Origin: an uncultured Duncaniella sp.
Lineage (GTDB): Bacteria; Bacteroidota; Bacteroidia; Bacteroidales; Muribaculaceae
Length of the DNA: 27,277 nucleotides
NCBI GenBank assembly: GCA_910587515.1
Contig: CAJULW010000031.1
Coordinates: forward strand, 1-27,277
Direction of reading: 5' to 3'
Shown here: positions 25,143-27,277 of the stretch, piece after piece
How positions within the stretch are numbered: position 1 is the first letter of the stretch
Layout of the letters: every line of letters begins with the position of its first letter
Made by a program: the position numbers and the translations under genes
Notes under the pieces: model-generated
Databases searched by the model: none
What the model was told of the DNA's origin: nothing
What the model saw: the letters and a program-made list of their open reading frames with translations, nothing else

Positions 25143-25622
25143 ATGGCTGATAATTATCTTGAGAAACGAATGGAGGAGTACCGAGCCGGCCGACTTGCAA
25201 ACAAATCGAAAGTGGTTGTTAAGAGTGTGGCCAAGGGGCGTCCGGGTGATGTTGTTGTGAATTTTCCATCGTTGCGCGTACTTTTATTAGGAGGTCCGGT
25301 TGGTCTGATATCAAGAATCAGCGGTATGTTTCGTATGGCTGGCAGTAAGGTCGCTTTTTGTCATGGAGACAGGAAAAAGTGCACGCCTGTCGCCCAGGCA
25401 AACGGAAGTCGTTATTATCCATACGATATGGCCGATTTTTCAAAAGTGGATCTAATTATAGATGATTTGTCGGACAGATGGAATGGTTTTGATGTCGTTA
25501 TAGATTTGCGTGATGTAGTGGATGATGTCAAGAATGAATATGTCGATCCATTGAGTATGCTTTTAGTGTTGCATTCTCATCCGATGTTTGGTTTTGTCGC
25601 TCATACAGATATGGATTTATGA
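25143..25622 (+). CDS. Small Rossmann-like protein of unknown function
   Basis: The 159-residue protein is unrecognised. A charged helix (NYLEKRMEEYRAGRL) and a basic stretch lead into a beta strand and Gly-rich turn, LRVLLLGGPVGLISRISGMF (about 43-62). Alternating strands and helices follow (KVAFCHGD, VDLIIDDL, FDVVIDLRDV), the pattern of a short Rossmann-type alpha/beta sheet. The segment resembles the first half of an NAD(P)-binding short-chain dehydrogenase, but no YxxxK catalytic motif follows and the protein ends shortly after DLRDV. It could be a truncated or specialised nucleotide-binding protein. It lies 151 nt before ychF with a separate promoter between, so no operon link is evident. 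Confidence 0.75.
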   Translation: MADNYLEKRMEEYRAGRLANKSKVVVKSVAKGRPGDVVVNFPSLRVLLLGGPVGLISRISGMFRMAGSKVAFCHGDRKKCTPVAQANGSRYYPYDMADFSKVDLIIDDLSDRWNGFDVVIDLRDVVDDVKNEYVDPLSMLLVLHSHPMFGFVAHTDMDL

Positions 25623-25697
25623 TCGCCATAGAGTTTGTATAAGAATGCTGGTGTGTAAATTGTGATATGACTTACATGCGTGTATAAATTTTTTAGT

Positions 25698-25705
25698 TAA
25701 CTTTG
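25698..25705 (+). promoter_or_regulatory. Probable -7 element of ychF
   Basis: TAACTTTG is an exact TAnnTTTG match that leaves a leader of about 60 nt before the ychF ATG. The -33 region is unclear. Confidence 0.5.
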
Positions 25706-25772
25706 CATCCTCTGCGGTTTTGACTATGCCGCAAGATATTTCATTCATTAATTTTACAAGATCTATTATATC

Positions 25773-26876
25773 ATGGCATTGCAATGCGGTATAGTCGGCC
25801 TTCCCAATGTCGGGAAGTCGACATTGTTTAATTGTTTGTCGAACGCGAAAGCTCAGTCGGCTAATTTCCCTTTTTGTACGATAGAGCCTAATGTTGGTGT
25901 GATAACGGTGCCTGATAGCCGTCTTAACAAATTGGTCGAGATGTGTTCACCGCGCAGTGTCGTGCCAGCGACGGTTGAGATTGTTGATATAGCCGGGCTT
26001 GTCCAGGGCGCAAGTAAAGGAGAGGGGCTCGGCAATAAATTTCTTGCCAATATACGGGAAACGGATGCTATTTTACATGTATTGCGGTGTTTCGATGATG
26101 AAAATGTGACACATGTGCATAATACCGTAGACCCTGTACGCGACAAAGAAATCATAGACTATGAACTTCAGTTAAAAGATCTTGAGACAGTCGAGAGCCG
26201 TATCGCTAAAACTCAGAAGCAGGCTCAGACTGGAGGTGACAAGGTTGCAAAGATGCAATATGAAGTGCTTAAAAAATATCAGGAAGCTCTTTTACAGGGG
26301 AAGCCTGCGCGTACTGTGTCGCTTGAGACAGTAGATGAACAGAAGTTTGGCAGGGAGCTGTTTTTGTTGACGAGCAAGCCTGTGATGTATGTTTGTAATG
26401 TGGACGATTCGTCAGCTGTCAATGGCAATAAATATGTGGAGGCTGTTAGAGAAGCGATAAAAGATGAGAATTCTCAACTTCTGATTGTGGCGGCTCAGAC
26501 TGAAAGCGAGATTGCTGAACTTGATACTTTTGAGGAGCGACAGGAGTTTCTTGCTGAAATAGGCCTTGAGGAATCTGGTGTAGCCCGATTGATACGAGCT
26601 GCTTATTCTCTTCTTAACCTTCAGACATTCTTTACTGCCGGATCTGATGAGGTGCGGGCCTGGACTTTCATGCGTGGAAGTAAGGCTCCTCAGTGTGCCG
26701 GGGTAATTCATACCGATTTTGAAAAGGGATTTATTCGTGCTGAGGTTATAAAATATGATGATTATGTAGCCCTCGGTAGTGAGAGTGCGGTTAGGGAAGC
26801 AGGTAAGATGGCCATTGAAGGTAAAAATTATGTTGCTCAGGATGGAGATATAATGCATTTCCTGTTTAATGTGTGA
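25773..26876 (+). CDS. ychF: Redox-regulated ATPase YchF (Obg-family, OLA1-like)
   Basis: YchF is a universally conserved P-loop protein that prefers ATP to GTP and binds ribosomes; it has been linked to translation and stress responses. The 367-residue protein has the P-loop GLPNVGKST (9-17), the G3 region DIAGLVQGASKGEGLGNKFL, NVDD in place of the GTP-specifying NKxD, and a coiled-coil insert (about 130-175). The C-terminal TGS domain contains TFFTAGSDEVRAWTF and ends GDIMHFLFNV. Length and domain order are standard. It has its own promoter and terminator. Confidence 0.97.
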   Translation: MALQCGIVGLPNVGKSTLFNCLSNAKAQSANFPFCTIEPNVGVITVPDSRLNKLVEMCSPRSVVPATVEIVDIAGLVQGASKGEGLGNKFLANIRETDAILHVLRCFDDENVTHVHNTVDPVRDKEIIDYELQLKDLETVESRIAKTQKQAQTGGDKVAKMQYEVLKKYQEALLQGKPARTVSLETVDEQKFGRELFLLTSKPVMYVCNVDDSSAVNGNKYVEAVREAIKDENSQLLIVAAQTESEIAELDTFEERQEFLAEIGLEESGVARLIRAAYSLLNLQTFFTAGSDEVRAWTFMRGSKAPQCAGVIHTDFEKGFIRAEVIKYDDYVALGSESAVREAGKMAIEGKNYVAQDGDIMHFLFNV

Positions 26877-26960
26877 AAAAATGTTCTGTTTGATATAGTA
26901 TATTTATTCGGAACTATAAATATTATAGAGTCGTTCAGACTGACGACCGTTTATATTAAT

Positions 26961-26998
26961 AAGAGATTTGCGTATTTTCGTGAGTCTCTTTTATTTTT
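26961..26998 (+). terminator. Intrinsic terminator of ychF
   Basis: AAGAGATTTGCG (26961-26972) pairs with CGTGAGTCTCTT (26979-26990) over 12 bp, three of them G-U, around a 6-nt loop. TTTATTTTT follows. Confidence 0.8.
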
Positions 26999-27084
26999 CC
27001 AAATAAAATATTCTTGGATATTGGTTATGTTTTGTATGAGATAGCTTAATATATTTACTTAAACAATACATAGATTGGTTTGTT

Positions 27085-27113
27085 TTTGCTGGATTTGTTG
27101 ATTAATACCTTTG
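27085..27113 (+). promoter_or_regulatory. Upstream tandem promoter at the right edge
   Basis: TTTG (27085-27088), a 17-nt spacer and TACCTTTG (27106-27113) resemble the Bacteroidota promoter. The -7 box is identical to that of the second promoter 123 nt downstream. The spacing is a little short. Confidence 0.5.
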
Positions 27114-27204
27114 TATATAGGTGTTTAGCACGTTGGGTATATGTTGTGACTCATATTGGCTTGTTGTGCGTCTCTGTTAAAATCTGTTAAATTATTACTA
27201 AAAA

Positions 27205-27236
27205 TTTGGATTGTAATGTAGGAGTTTATACCTTTG
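27205..27236 (+). promoter_or_regulatory. Strong promoter at the right edge, probably of a stable-RNA operon
   Basis: TTTG (27205-27208), a 20-nt spacer and TACCTTTG (27229-27236) match both boxes exactly at ideal spacing, preceded by an A/T-rich stretch like an UP element. The transcript would begin with a CGCTT/AAGCG hairpin (27241-27255) and a CGCT/AGCG hairpin. The tandem arrangement and GC-rich structured leader suggest an rRNA operon; the gene itself is outside the window. Confidence 0.7.
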
Positions 27237-27277
27237 CACTCGCTTTTGAGAAGCGACGCTCCCAGCGGGGAAGCGGA

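Larger units (their letters stand above)
26877..27277. other. Gene-free right end with terminator and tandem promoters
   Basis: These 401 nt contain no credible ORF. They hold the ychF terminator (26961-26998), a weak GTCGT/ACGAC repeat before it (26930-26947), and two promoters pointing rightward (27085-27113 and 27205-27236). A GC-richer leader begins after 27236. The coding or RNA gene they drive lies beyond the window. Confidence 0.7.

Noticed and set aside
1..27277. Mobile elements, CRISPR arrays, tRNA genes, phage genes or defence systems.
   Set aside because: I found no transposase or integrase, regularly spaced repeats, tRNA-like cloverleaf or known defence gene anywhere in the window.

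Overview
The window looks like ordinary chromosome of a gut-type Bacteroidales bacterium, most likely Muribaculaceae or a close relative; the family assignment is inference. The evidence is: promoters of the Bacteroidota type (-7 TAnnTTTG, sometimes with a -33 TTTG about 20 nt upstream) in front of many genes; few Shine-Dalgarno sequences; two secreted proteins with the C-terminal 'YNLxG...G.yiv...vR' tail common in this phylum; a pyrB-pyrI pair; and a PL1 pectate lyase. Gene density is high. I see no phage, insertion sequence, CRISPR array or tRNA, so this is mostly housekeeping and secreted/transport functions rather than a mobile island.

Layout. 109-3549 (minus): a NatA/NatB-like ABC exporter pair followed by a secreted Trp/Gly/Pro-rich protein. 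3743-4842 (plus): an ECF sigma factor and a small four-helix membrane protein, probably its partner. 4961-8339 (plus): both aspartate transcarbamoylase subunits (pyrB, pyrI), a flavin-reductase-fold protein, and serine hydroxymethyltransferase (glyA), which carries a 4-nt deletion that breaks the frame at the conserved QGGP motif. 8449-11195 (minus): a small secreted tail protein overlapping a modular pectate lyase by ATGA. 11467-13213: mscL and gapA, divergent. 13535-14779 (plus): an unrecognised secreted protein. 14930-18993 (minus): a tight operon dgt, TPM-domain protein, Na+/amino-acid symporter. 19183-20181 (minus): class II fructose-bisphosphate aldolase. 20470-23160 (plus): a Ca2+-type P-type ATPase, facing a Crp/Fnr-type regulator across a 23-bp hairpin. 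24089-24997 (minus): a BASS-family transporter. 25143-26876 (plus): a small Rossmann-like protein of unknown function and ychF. The last 400 bases hold the ychF terminator and two tandem strong promoters firing off the right edge into a structured leader, probably that of an rRNA or other stable-RNA operon.

How the genes work together. pyrB and pyrI give the catalytic and allosteric chains of one enzyme that starts pyrimidine synthesis. gapA and fba are both central glycolytic/gluconeogenic genes, each with its own promoter. The pectate lyase unit is a secreted polysaccharide-degradation function. dgt, the TPM protein and the symporter are probably co-transcribed, but no shared pathway is evident. 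I did not find a clear new multi-gene system. The points most worth checking are the broken glyA, the translationally coupled small protein/pectate lyase pair with an inverted repeat in place of its -33 element, the long hairpin after the P-type ATPase, the ECF/membrane-protein pair, and the tandem promoters at the right end.
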